Source: Arsenicicoccus dermatophilus
GTDB taxonomy: Bacteria > Actinomycetota > Actinomycetes > Actinomycetales > Dermatophilaceae
Assembly: GCF_022568795.1 (NCBI RefSeq)
Contig: NZ_JAKZHU010000003.1
Span: forward strand, 62,001-126,000
DNA: 64,000 nucleotides
Reading direction: 5' to 3'
The notes below the pieces were generated by a model. The model was not told the DNA's origin and did not search any database. It worked only from the letters and a program-made list of their open reading frames with translations. Shown here in pieces: positions 9,131 to 17,700 of the stretch. Positions within the stretch are counted from its first letter, which is position 1, and each line of letters begins with the position of its first letter. The translations under genes and the position numbers were made by a program.

Positions 9131-9136
9131 GGGCCC

Positions 9137-9142
9137 AGGCTA
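9137..9142 (-). promoter_or_regulatory. -10 element TAGCCT, leaderless type
   Basis: TAGCCT fits the actinobacterial TANNNT -10 element and ends 6 nt before the ATG of the PhzF-like gene, so transcription would begin at or next to the start codon. No Shine-Dalgarno is present. Confidence 0.5.
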
Positions 9143-9256
9143 GCCGTCGGGCCCCGGTCCGGCAGCGGGAGGTCGCTCCCCCACGCTGTGACCCCCGTCT
9201 CGCGACGTGCGCCGTGTCGCCGGGCCCGGGGCGCGTGCTGTCCCCTCGCAGCCGGG

Positions 9257-9294
9257 CCGATCGGCGGCCGCGGATGTCCACGGCCGCCGATCGG
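9257..9294. terminator. 14-bp hairpin after the S33 peptidase gene
   Basis: CCGATCGGCGGCCG (9257-9270) is exactly complementary to 9281-9294 around a 10-nt loop, 62 nt beyond the stop of the minus-strand peptidase gene. A GGCATAC heptamer begins inside the right arm. Confidence 0.7.
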
Positions 9295-9356
9295 CATACG
9301 GCATCTCCCAGGTCCGAGCGCGACGTCGGCTCGAGCGAGGTCGACCCGCGCAGGGC

Positions 9357-11099
9357 TCACCCGAGACTGGTGAACAAGGGGTGGTCGGGCGTGCAGACGG
9401 CGTCCTTGGCGGGGGCCTTGCCGGTGAGCAGGTAGCTCGTGCGGATCTTGTCGACGCAGGAGGAGACGTCGAGGGCACCGTGGCCGAAGCCGTTCTTGAG
9501 GGTGACCAGACGCGAGGTCGGCAGGATCGAGCGGTAGGCCTTGGCGCCGGAGTAGGGGGTGGCTGGATCGTGCTGGGTGCCGATCACCATCACCGGGGTG
9601 GACGTGGGCTTGGTGAACGGTCCGCGGTAGGCCGCGGCCGACGAGCCCGGCCAGCCGGCGCAGACGCTGGAGCGCCACAGCCAGAAGGGCCCGAAGCTCC
9701 CGGCCGCCTTGCGCGCCCTCGGGTCGGCCGCGATCCAGGACTTGCCGTTCGCCGGGTTGACGCTGTCCGCGCACAGGACCCCGTGGAAGGTCGCGTCGTA
9801 CGTCGGGGCTTCCGACGGCTCGGGGGCGGGGGCGGCGAGGACCTGGGCCGGGCTCGTGGACCGCCGGGCCTTCTCGGGCAGCAGGGGGCGGGTGAGCGAC
9901 GACCCGGACGGGTGCTCGCGCTTGACCTTGGCGGCCAGGGCCTGCAGACGGGCCACGGCCTGCTTGGCGTCGGAGGCCGGGGTGTCGGCCCGCGCCGAGG
10001 CGCGCGGCGCCACGGCCTCGCGCAGGTCCTCCAGGGCCGGCAGCAGCACCGGGATGTCGTCGTAGGAGTAGAGCACCTGCGTGGTCAGCGCGATGACGTC
10101 GTCGACGCTCAGGGTCGTGCCGTCCTTGAGGTCGATCGGGCCCTTGGCCAGGCGATCCATGAGGACCTTCCAGTCCTCCTTGGCCGTGGCGGCCTGGGGG
10201 CACCGCTTGACGCCGCTGCGCTCGCACTCGGCGAGGACGGCGTTCAGCTCCTCGGAGGCGCCCTTGTGGGAGTTGATGCGCTCGGTGACCGGGACGGTGG
10301 TGCCCTCCTTGCCGCGGCCGGTCGCCCAGGCCACGGGGTCCAGGACGCCGTCGACGACGAGGGCGCGGACGTTCTGCGGATACATCGCGGCGTACGTCGC
10401 GCCGAGGTAGGTGCCGTAGGAGATGCCGTAGTAGGTGATCTTCTTGTCGCCCAGGGCCCGGCGTGCCAGGTCCATGTCGCGCGCGGTGTCCGCGGTCGTC
10501 ATGTGGTCGAGGATCCGCGGCTTGTGCTGGCGGCAGGTGCGGCGGAAGGCCTCGTCGTAGGCCAGGTGCTGCTGCATCTCCTTGGCGTTGAGCGGGAAGG
10601 CGTGCTCGTCGGCCGTCGGCATCGACTCGCCCGGCTTGCCCGTGCAGACGGCGAGGTCGGCACCCTCGACACCGCGCGGGCCGATCCCCACCACGTCGAA
10701 CCGGTGCCGGACCTCGGGACCGAGCGCCTGGGACAGCCCACGCACCGAGGTCGTGGCCTGGCCGCCGGGCCCACCCGGGTTGACGAACATCGACCCGATG
10801 CGCTTGCCCTGGTCGTCGGCGGGCCGGCGGGACAGCATGAGCGTGATCGTCCCCTTGGACAGGTCGCGGTAGTCCAGGGGGACGTCCATGGTGCCGCACT
10901 GCAGGCCCTGCCCGCAGTGACGCCAGGAGATCTGCGGGGTGGTCAGCGCCTGGGTGGCCCGCGCCGTGCGCTGGTCGCCCTCGGCGACCGCACGGGCAGC
11001 GGCGGGCGAACCGGGTGCTGCGGAGGCGGCAGGCGCCACGGCGCTGCCGGCGAGGGCGAGGGTGAGTGCCGCCAGGGTGGCGGCGCGGCTGGATGACAT
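9357..11099 (-). CDS. Secreted tripeptidyl aminopeptidase (peptidase S33, SlpD/E type)
   Basis: A 580-residue secreted alpha/beta-hydrolase that removes N-terminal tripeptides outside the cell. Residues 1-27 form a signal peptide with an A-S-A cleavage region. The core has the oxyanion segment 'NPGGPGG' (about 108-114), the nucleophile elbow 'GISYGTYLG' (Ser about 227), and the TAP-like C-terminal domain with 'VIGTQHDPATPYSG' (Asp) and 'NGFGHGAL' (His). ATG at 11099 follows GAGGAGA; a longer in-frame start lacks a signal peptide at its N-terminus. Length matches Streptomyces SlpD/SlpE homologues. Confidence 0.9.
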   Translation of the reverse strand: MSSSRAATLAALTLALAGSAVAPAASAAPGSPAAARAVAEGDQRTARATQALTTPQISWRHCGQGLQCGTMDVPLDYRDLSKGTITLMLSRRPADDQGKRIGSMFVNPGGPGGQATTSVRGLSQALGPEVRHRFDVVGIGPRGVEGADLAVCTGKPGESMPTADEHAFPLNAKEMQQHLAYDEAFRRTCRQHKPRILDHMTTADTARDMDLARRALGDKKITYYGISYGTYLGATYAAMYPQNVRALVVDGVLDPVAWATGRGKEGTTVPVTERINSHKGASEELNAVLAECERSGVKRCPQAATAKEDWKVLMDRLAKGPIDLKDGTTLSVDDVIALTTQVLYSYDDIPVLLPALEDLREAVAPRASARADTPASDAKQAVARLQALAAKVKREHPSGSSLTRPLLPEKARRSTSPAQVLAAPAPEPSEAPTYDATFHGVLCADSVNPANGKSWIAADPRARKAAGSFGPFWLWRSSVCAGWPGSSAAAYRGPFTKPTSTPVMVIGTQHDPATPYSGAKAYRSILPTSRLVTLKNGFGHGALDVSSCVDKIRTSYLLTGKAPAKDAVCTPDHPLFTSLG

Positions 11100-11431
11100 C
11101 GATGGTCTCCTCACGAGGACGGCTGGCCCCCCTGGGCCGTGGATGGGGAGCCCGACCGGCGATAGCCACGGTGGAGCTCCAGACCCATGGAACACCAAGG
11201 CCTTTGGCGTTTCATGAGAGAGGTCCCCCCACTCGGTCGGAGCGAACCCCCGGTGGTGCTGCCCCGCCCCCTGTCCCGGCGCAGCTCACCCAGGCTCTGC
11301 TCGGGGCCATGCCCGTCAGGGCACCTGGCGCCCATGACCTCGAGGCGTCAGGTCCTGGTGATCGCGGGGCACCGCGCTAGCCCGGAGATTTCACGGGGGT
11401 GGGTGTGCACGAACAGATAACAGTCGGGCTC

Positions 11432-11461
11432 TCAGCCCGCGGTAGCGGTCTGAGTGGTCAT
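11432..11461 (-). CDS. Nine-codon micro-ORF with perfect Shine-Dalgarno (possible leader peptide)
   Basis: ATG at 11461 encodes MTTQTATAG followed by TGA. It is preceded by a perfect AGGAGG (11467-11472) at ideal spacing. A 5-bp hairpin (GGGCT/AGCCC) spans the stop. Upstream on this strand lies an inverted repeat, GGGCTCAACCCC at 11529-11540 against the near-complement at 11481-11493. The next minus-strand gene is the S33 peptidase, more than 300 nt downstream. It may be a leader peptide or the truncated start of a gene lost in the insertion-sequence island. Confidence 0.35.
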   Translation of the reverse strand: MTTQTATAG

Positions 11462-11596
11462 GGTGGCCTCCTAATCCATGGGGCTCAATCCCCTCGCCAC
11501 TTCTTTGTGCCCTCGATGATGGGGGCGTGGGGTTGAGCCCGTTCGGCGGACATCCTGACTGGCCAGGCCATGTGCCTGGCCGGAGAGGATGCCCTC
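11462..11596. other. Gene-free segment with inverted repeats at the edge of the IS island
   Basis: No gene is seen. The segment holds the imperfect inverted repeat 11481-11493 / 11529-11540 (GGGCTCAA and TTGAGCCC cores) and a perfect 8-bp hairpin GGCCAGGC/GCCTGGCC at 11561-11568 and 11574-11581, directly upstream of the IS3 orfA fragment. The second hairpin may belong to the left end of that element. Confidence 0.4.
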
Positions 11597-11725
11597 ATGG
11601 GCGCGAAGAGGAAGAGCTACACCCCGCAGCATCGGGTCGACGCGGCCCGGTTGGTGATCGACTCGGGTCGTACGATCGCGCAGGTGTCTCGTGAGATCGG
11701 GGTCGGGGAACGGGCCCTACCCCCG
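11597..11725 (+). pseudogene. IS3-family orfA fragment
   Basis: ATG at 11597 opens MGAKRKSYTPQHRVDAARLV, continuing to 'SGRTIAQVSREIGVGE'. This is the helix-turn-helix N-terminus of an IS3-family OrfA (the 'EIGV' recognition helix). After about 40 codons the similarity ends abruptly near 11720, so the rest of orfA and all of orfB are missing. The fragment marks the left part of the insertion-sequence island. Confidence 0.7.
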
Positions 11726-11812
11726 GCTCTTGGACACGGGGTGTGATTACGCAGCCGTGGGCAACGTAGCGGTGTAGCCGGTCTCGTAGACGAGCGGTGA
11801 GGTGTAGCGGCA

Positions 11813-11959
11813 CCAGGAGCCTTTTCCATCCTGGCCTTTGATCTGCGGAAACGCCCCTCAGGCTGGCGGCGAAAACTCGCCCCCGTGACCTGCGGGTCTG
11901 TGAGGGCCAGGTCTCTGAACTGCGCACTCGTCGCCGACCAAGATGGAAAAGGCTCCAGG
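11813..11959. mobile_element. MITE-like 147-bp element with IS5-type ends
   Basis: Left end 11813-11830 (CCAGGAGCCTTTTCCATC) and right end 11942-11959 form an 18-bp inverted repeat with one mismatch. The core GAGCCTTTT(C/T)CATC is almost identical to the ends of the IS5-type element at 13503-14460. The interior is short and non-coding. A possible 3-bp direct repeat CAG flanks the GAGCC ends. The features fit a miniature element moved in trans by an IS5-family transposase. Confidence 0.6.
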
Positions 11960-12157
11960 AGGCGGACCGCTGCGGCGAGGCAGGATTCTGACCCGCCGCC
12001 GCGGGACATGAAGTAACCAGCGCGCATCGCTCTGATCCTTGATCACCTTCCCGAACCGGCCTGATAGCCGTCGCGCCGGGTCACAGTTCCGCCTCAGAGG
12101 CGTCTGAGGCGCCTCGCGCGAATACCTCGTTGCAGCTATTCAAATCACCAGAGCCGC
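11960..12157. other. Intergenic segment, no gene; small hairpin
   Basis: No convincing gene. A perfect 8-bp hairpin GCCTCAGA/TCTGAGGC at 12091-12110 lies downstream of the minus-strand orphan gene and could terminate it. Base composition falls from GC-rich to clearly AT-richer towards 12150. Confidence 0.4.
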
Positions 12158-12592
12158 TCAGTAAATTCTAAGAACAATCGGCCCGACCTCGCTTCCGCGT
12201 CTGTATAACTTCCACTCCAGAACATGCCTCCCATCACTTATATCTGCCATTAGGGGCATTGGCCCCTCGTCATCGACGATCAGTGCAAAGACGTCTTGAG
12301 CGCCCATCTCCAAGGTGATCTGACCCATGGAATGTGGCATTTCAGGAATCCCCGGGTCGCCATCTTCACACAGGGAGATATGTATCGGAACAACCTCCTG
12401 CCCCCCTTGGGAAAATCTAATGAAGAGGCCACACCCATCAACCTCAAGGACCTCACCACCTCCCTTCACCCATGACTTCAATCTCTTCAATTCAGGATCT
12501 ATCGGGAAAGAGCCGATGCTCAAATAGAGCTGGGGGGTCTCTGAGTAGATCCAGAAGCCTTTAAGTGGGGACTTGCAGTTCGAGAAGGACAT
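12158..12592 (-). CDS. Orphan hypothetical protein, AT-rich relative to genome
   Basis: A 144-residue soluble protein of unrecognised family, with alternating strands and a C-terminus 'WKLYRRGSEVGPIVLRIY'. No signal peptide or membrane segment. Its base composition is near half GC and it uses codons such as ATA, TTA, AAA and AGA that neighbours avoid, so it was probably acquired recently. It lies between a MITE-like element and a truncated IS30 transposase. Small acidic proteins in such settings are often immunity or antitoxin proteins, but nothing in the sequence proves this. ATG at 12592 has only a weak ribosome-binding site. Confidence 0.6.
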   Translation of the reverse strand: MSFSNCKSPLKGFWIYSETPQLYLSIGSFPIDPELKRLKSWVKGGGEVLEVDGCGLFIRFSQGGQEVVPIHISLCEDGDPGIPEMPHSMGQITLEMGAQDVFALIVDDEGPMPLMADISDGRHVLEWKLYRRGSEVGPIVLRIY

Positions 12593-12726
12593 CTAGACTC
12601 TCTAAACCATGATTTGTGGGGGACCATACAGGTAGAGCTTGATCTACCCTGACTCGTGCCACCGGGGCGTGTTACCGGAGTGCGTCGAGGAGCGGTGTCA
12701 TAGCGTCGTAGCAACGCTCCTGGTCA

Positions 12727-13527
12727 GTGGGGGTCGGCCGGGAGGTGCTGGTGGTGGGTGCGCGTCGGGTGTTGTCGATCGGGGACCGGGTCGAGATCGC
12801 GACGGGCTTGAAGGCGGGCTGGTCGATCCGGGCGATCGCGGCGGGGATCGGGCGGGCGCCGTCGGTGGTCTCGCGTGAGGTTCGCCGCAACCGGACGAAG
12901 ACGCGTGGGTACCAGGTCGTGCACGCCGACGTGAAGGCCGAGCGGCGTCGGGCCCGCCCACAGGCGAGGAAGGTCGCCCTCGATCCGGTCCTGGCTGCTC
13001 GGGTCGACGCGGACCTGCGCCGCTCGCGGACGCCGCGTCAGATCGCGGGTCGGTTGACCCTGGAAGCCACAGACTCCACGGTGGCACCCATGAACGGTTC
13101 CCTCCCGGCCGATGGTCGTACCTGCTCGCACGAGGCGATCTACCAGTACATCTACGCCCTGCCCAAGGGCGACCTCGCCGCCAAGGGGATTCTCTTGCGC
13201 AGCAGGCGAACCCGCCGCAGGGCCCGTCCCGAGCCTGGGCAGCGCCGGCCGGTGATCGTCGGGATGGTCCCGTTGAGCGAGCGTAGCCCCGAGGCGGACG
13301 ACCGGCGGGTACCCGGGCACTGGGAAGGCGACCTGATCATCGGCAAGAACGGCGCGACCGCGGCCGCGACCCTCGTCGAACGGACCACCCGGTACACGAT
13401 CATCAAGGCCCTGCCCGCGGGGAAGGACTCCACCGCCCTGGCCGACATCCTCATCGACCACGTCAACGAGCTACCCGCGATGATGCGCAAGTCCCTCACC
13501 TGGAGCCTTTTTCATCTGGGGTTCTGA
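12727..13527 (+). pseudogene. IS30-family transposase, 3' truncated by an IS5-type element
   Basis: N-terminal helix-turn-helix ('WSIRAIAAGIGRAPSVVSRE'), the family's central 'SHEAIYQYIYALPKGDLA', and the first catalytic Asp in 'GHWEGDLIIGKNGA' are present. The frame is lost at 13503, immediately after 'SLTW', where an IS5-type end begins; the second Asp that should follow, and the final Glu, are gone. The last eight codons come from the IS5-type element. The missing 3' half is not found beyond that element. GTG at 12727 is the first start after an in-frame stop. Confidence 0.8.
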
Positions 13528-14460
13528 CCTGCGGTGATGAGCATCCAGACTGCGGTGGTGATGGTGGTGAGGCGGTGCGGGCAGCCGCGGTAGCGGCGTA
13601 GGACTTGCCAGGCCTTCAACAGGGCGTTGGCGCGTTCGCCGCGGGCTCGCAGGCGGGCTTGGGCCGCGTTGACGGCTCTCTCGTTCGCCGAGAGGGTCCG
13701 GCGTTGGAAGTGGCCGGTCGTGCGGTGGCGGTGGACGGCGCGGATCGGGGTGGTGACTCCTGGCGCCGATGCCGGTGTATCCCTTGTCCGCGAGGACGAG
13801 CAGGCCCTGGGCGGTCAGGGGCGCCAGGGCGTCGGGGACGTGGTGCTGCCGGGCGGCGCGGACATCGTGGCAGGCGCCCGGGACCGCTGGGGAGCACCAC
13901 ACGAGGTCACCTCGCCCGGAGGCGAGGACCTGCACGTTCATGCCGTGGCGGTGTGTCTTGCCGCTGTAGTGGGCCCGGTCGGCGCCCTTGGGTCTGGTCC
14001 GCACGCGGTCGGTCCCCGGTCACGGTGCCGCCCCTGGATCAGGTAGGCCTTCGACCGTGCCCGCTCCAAGGCGTCGTCGAGGGTGGGGGCCATGCCGGCG
14101 AGCACCTGACAGGCCTCGACCACGTACCGGTAGACCGTGGCGGTGCCGATACCGAAGCCGGCCGCCGGCGCGGTGTACGTGTGGTTGTCGTGGCTGGTGG
14201 GCCAGGACCAGCAGCGCCTGCCGTGCCGGTGACAGCGCACGCCAGGGCGTCCTCAGCCGGGTCCGGTGCTCGGCCAGCGCGGTCGCGAGCATCTGGTGGG
14301 CGGTGGTGGACACGGGCAGCCCGACGGGATAGACAAGCACAGCGAAGCTCCTGGCACAGCGGACGATCTAGTCAATCCCCGCTCCTACCAGGAGCTTCGC
14401 CCCACCCCACGCCACCACGCCGCCCACCCAACACCCTGCCAGCCAGGATGAAAAAGGCTC
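13503..14460 (-). mobile_element. IS5-family insertion sequence, 958 bp
   Basis: Bounded by inverted repeats GAGCCTTTTTCATC (13503-13516) and GATGAAAAAGGCTC (14447-14460). It carries one transposase reading on the minus strand. The flanks (CTG on the left, AGG on the right) show no target duplication, and the interrupted IS30 gene does not resume on the right, so a deletion or recombination next to this element is likely. Confidence 0.8.
13512..14340 (-). pseudogene. IS5-family transposase with three frameshifts
   Basis: Begins with GTG at 14340 (MLVYPVGLPVSTTAHQML) and ends with TGA at 13512-13514. The reading passes through different frames: 14340 to about 14200, 14240 to about 14030 ('GFGIGTATVYRYVVEACQVL', helix-turn-helix), about 14035 to 13765 ('YSGKTHRHGMNVQVLA', 'HDVRAARQH', 'LADKGYTGIGA', the DDE_4 catalytic core), and about 13760 to the stop ('ERANALLKAWQVLRRYRG'). 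All domains are recognisable but no single frame is intact, so it is probably inactive. Confidence 0.8.
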
Positions 14461-14760
14461 AGGGCCCGGTCTGCCGTGTCGTGCGACGCCGGCACGGTTC
14501 CCGCCGCGCCGCCCATGTCGGCCTCGGAGGGCTGACGGGTCTCCACAGCCTGACCCTCGGCGTCGTGGCCGGTCCGGGCACGTGACCAGCCGGAGCGCCG
14601 CTCCTGCCGTACGAGGAGCGCAGCGCCCGGCGGCGGCTGTCTCCCACCTCGTAGGGCCCGTCGCCCGGGTTCACCCCATGTCCACCGCCGGATCACCTGT
14701 CGCGTCGATTGCGGACACCCTGCCCCGACGGGACCCGCCCCGGGGTGAACAATCTGGCTC
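14461..14760. other. Intergenic segment right of the IS island; possible truncated divergent gene
   Basis: No complete gene. On the minus strand a GTG near 14674 opens a reading beginning with M/V-NPGDGPYEVGDSRRRAL that has a plausible start and codon choice but loses sense after about 30 residues and runs into the IS5-type end. It could be the remnant of a gene divergent from putA. The putA promoter should lie here too. Confidence 0.3.
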
Positions 14761-17700
14761 ATGACGGATCACCGACGCTCCGACGCCCCGCTCAACCTCC
14801 CCACCGGACCCGCGGCGGTCGCCGCGATCGCCGACGAGGCGGTCGAGGTGGCCCGCCGCTGGGCGCGCGCCACGGCCAAGGGCGCGACCCGCTCCGAGCG
14901 GGCCACGTCCGCCCAGCTCGGGGCCCTGCTCCGGGACGAGACCGGGCTCGACCTGGCGGTCACCTTCGTCGACGAGGTCGCCCGGCCGGAGGACCCCTAC
15001 GTCGCCGCCAAGGTGCTGTCCACCATCACGGCCTCCGACGCGGGCTCCTTCCTCGGCCCGGTGGACCGCTCGCTGCTCGGCCTCGGTGCCCGGGTCGCGC
15101 CGCTCGCCCCGCCGGTCGTGGTGTCGATCGCGCGCAAGCGGCTGCGCCAGATCGTCGGCCACCTGGTGGCGGACGCCACCGACCCCGGCCTGGCCCGTCA
15201 CCTGGCGGCCGCCCGGGCCGAGGGCTTCCGGCTCAACGTCAACCTGCTCGGCGAGGCCGTCCTCGGCGAGCAGGAGGCCGCGAGCCGCACCGAGCGCACC
15301 CGGGCCCTGCTCGCCCGCCCGGACGTGGACTACGTCTCGATCAAGGTGTCCTCGCTGGTCAGCCAGATCTCCACGTGGGACACCGAGGGCACCGTCGAGC
15401 GGGTGCTGGAGCGCCTGCGGCCGCTCTACCGCACCGCCGCGCACAAGCAGCCCAAGGCCTTCGTCAACCTCGACATGGAGGAGTACAAGGACCTCGACCT
15501 CACCATGGAGGTCTTCGAGCGGATGCTGCGCGAGGAGGAGTTCCACGACCTGGAGGCGGGCATCGTGCTGCAGGCCTACCTGCCGGACGCGATCCCGGCG
15601 CTGGAGCGGCTGATCCGGTTCGCGCAGGAGCGGCACGCGGCCGGGCACGCGGGCATCAAGATCCGCGTCGTCAAGGGCGCCAACCTCGCGATGGAGCGCG
15701 CCGAGGCCGAGGTCCACGGGTGGGAGCAGGCGCCATACCCCACCAAGGAGGACGTGGACGCCAACTACCTGTCCTTCGTGGAGCGGGCGCTGCGCCCCGA
15801 CGCCACCGAGGTCATGCGTCTGGGCGTCGCCTCGCACAACCTCTTCGACACCGCCGTCGCCTACCTGCTGGCCCGGCAGCGGGGCTGCCTGGACGCCCTC
15901 GACGTGGAGATGCTGCAGGGGATGGCCCCCAGCCAGGCCCGCGCGGTCAGGGAGGACGTCGGCTCGGTCCTGCTCTACACCCCCGTCGTCGCCCCCGAGG
16001 ACTTCGACGTCGCGGTGAGCTATCTCATCCGACGCCTGGAGGAGAACGCCCAGCCTCAGAACTTCCTGCACGCGATGTTCGCCGCCGACCCCCAGGCGGG
16101 CGCCAAGGGCCGGGGCCGGTCCGGCCCGGACTCCGGCAGCCACGACGCGATGGCCGACCAGGAGCGCCGGTTCCGCGAGTCGGTGGCCGCAATGGCCACG
16201 ACCCCGATCGGTCCGCGCCGCACCCCGGAGCGGGCGGCGATCACGGACCGCTTCGACAACACCGCCGACTCCGACCCGGCCCTGCCCGCGGTGCGCGAGT
16301 GGGCCCGCCGGGCAGTGACCGCCGACCCTGCCCCGCTCACCTCCCCGGTGCTGGAGTCCGCCGCCGACGTGGACGCCGTGGTGGCCCGCGCAGTCGCCGC
16401 AGCCCCCGCGTGGGCCGGCCGCTCCGCCCGGGGCCGCGCCGACGTCCTGCGCGAGGCCGCCCGCCGCCTCGAGGCGCGACGCGGCGAGCTGATCACCGTC
16501 ATGGCCGCCGAGGGCGGCAAGACCGTCGCCGAGGGCGACCCCGAGGTCAGCGAGGCCGTCGACTTCGCCCGCTACTACGCCGACCGGGCCCTGGAGCTCG
16601 ACCTCGGGGCGTCGGCGCACACCGACGGGTCGACCTTCACCCCCGACCGCGTCGTCCTGGTCACCCCGCCGTGGAACTTCCCGGTGGCCATCCCCATCGG
16701 CGGAGTCCTCGCCGCCCTGGCCGCCGGCGCCGCCGTGATCATCAAGCCCGCCGCCCCCACGACCGGCTGCGTCGAGGTCGCCGCCGCCGCCCTGTGGGAG
16801 GCGGGGGTGCCCCGCGAGGCGCTCCAGGTGGTCCGCTGCGACGAGGGCGACGTGGGCCAGGCGCTCGTCGCGCACCGCGACGTGGACACCGTGGTCCTCA
16901 CCGGAGCCACCGAGACGGCCGAGCTGTTCGCCGGGTGGCGGGCCCAGCACCCGGCCGGTCCCCGGGTGTATGGCGAGACCTCCGGCAAGAACGCCCTGGT
17001 CATCACCCCCGCCGCCGACCTCGACCTGGCGGCGGCCGACCTGGTGCGCAGCGCCTTCGGGCACGCCGGTCAGAAGTGCTCCGCCGCCTCCCTCGGCATC
17101 CTCGTCGGCTCGGTCGGCCGCTCCGAGCGCTTCCGCCACCAGCTCGTCGACGCGGTGCGCTCGCTGCGCGTCGGGTGGCCGCAGGACCTGGGCGCCACCA
17201 TGGGCCCGGTCATCGAGCCCCCCTCGGACAAGCTGCTGCGAGCGCTCACCACGCTGGAGCCCGGGGAGACCTGGCTGGTCGAGCCCAAGCAGCTCGACAC
17301 CACGGGTCGGCTCTGGTCGCCGGGCGTCAAGGACGGTGTGCGGCCCGGCTCGTTCTTCCACCTCACCGAGGTCTTCGGGCCGGTGCTCGGGCTGATGCGG
17401 GCCCGCACCCTGCAGGAGGCCACCGAGCTGCAGGACGCCACGGCATACGGCCTCACCGGGGGCCTGCACTCCCTGGACGCCGACGAGATCGCCTGGTGGA
17501 CCGACCACGTCCAGGTCGGCAACGCCTACGTCAACCGGCACACCACCGGGGCGATCGTGCGGCGCCAGAGCTTCGGCGGGTGGAAGGGCTCGGTGGTGGG
17601 CCCCGGCGCCAAGGCCGGCGGTCCCAACTACGTCGCGCTGCTGGGCCGCTGGGCCGAGGAGGCGCTGCCCACCCAGGGCACCACGCCCGCCCCGCGCGTG

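Noticed and set aside
11561-11581. GGCCAGGC/GCCTGGCC hairpin as another copy of the 44959-45027 operator
   Set aside because: The spacing and centre differ (5-nt loop), and it lies at an IS3 end, so it is more likely part of that element.
11617-12027. 136-codon minus-strand frame in the IS island
   Set aside because: It runs through the MITE-like element and the IS3 fragment, and shows no domain or codon bias.
13605-14585. Plus-strand open frame across the IS5-type element
   Set aside because: The minus strand carries recognisable, though frameshifted, transposase domains; the plus-strand product is low complexity.
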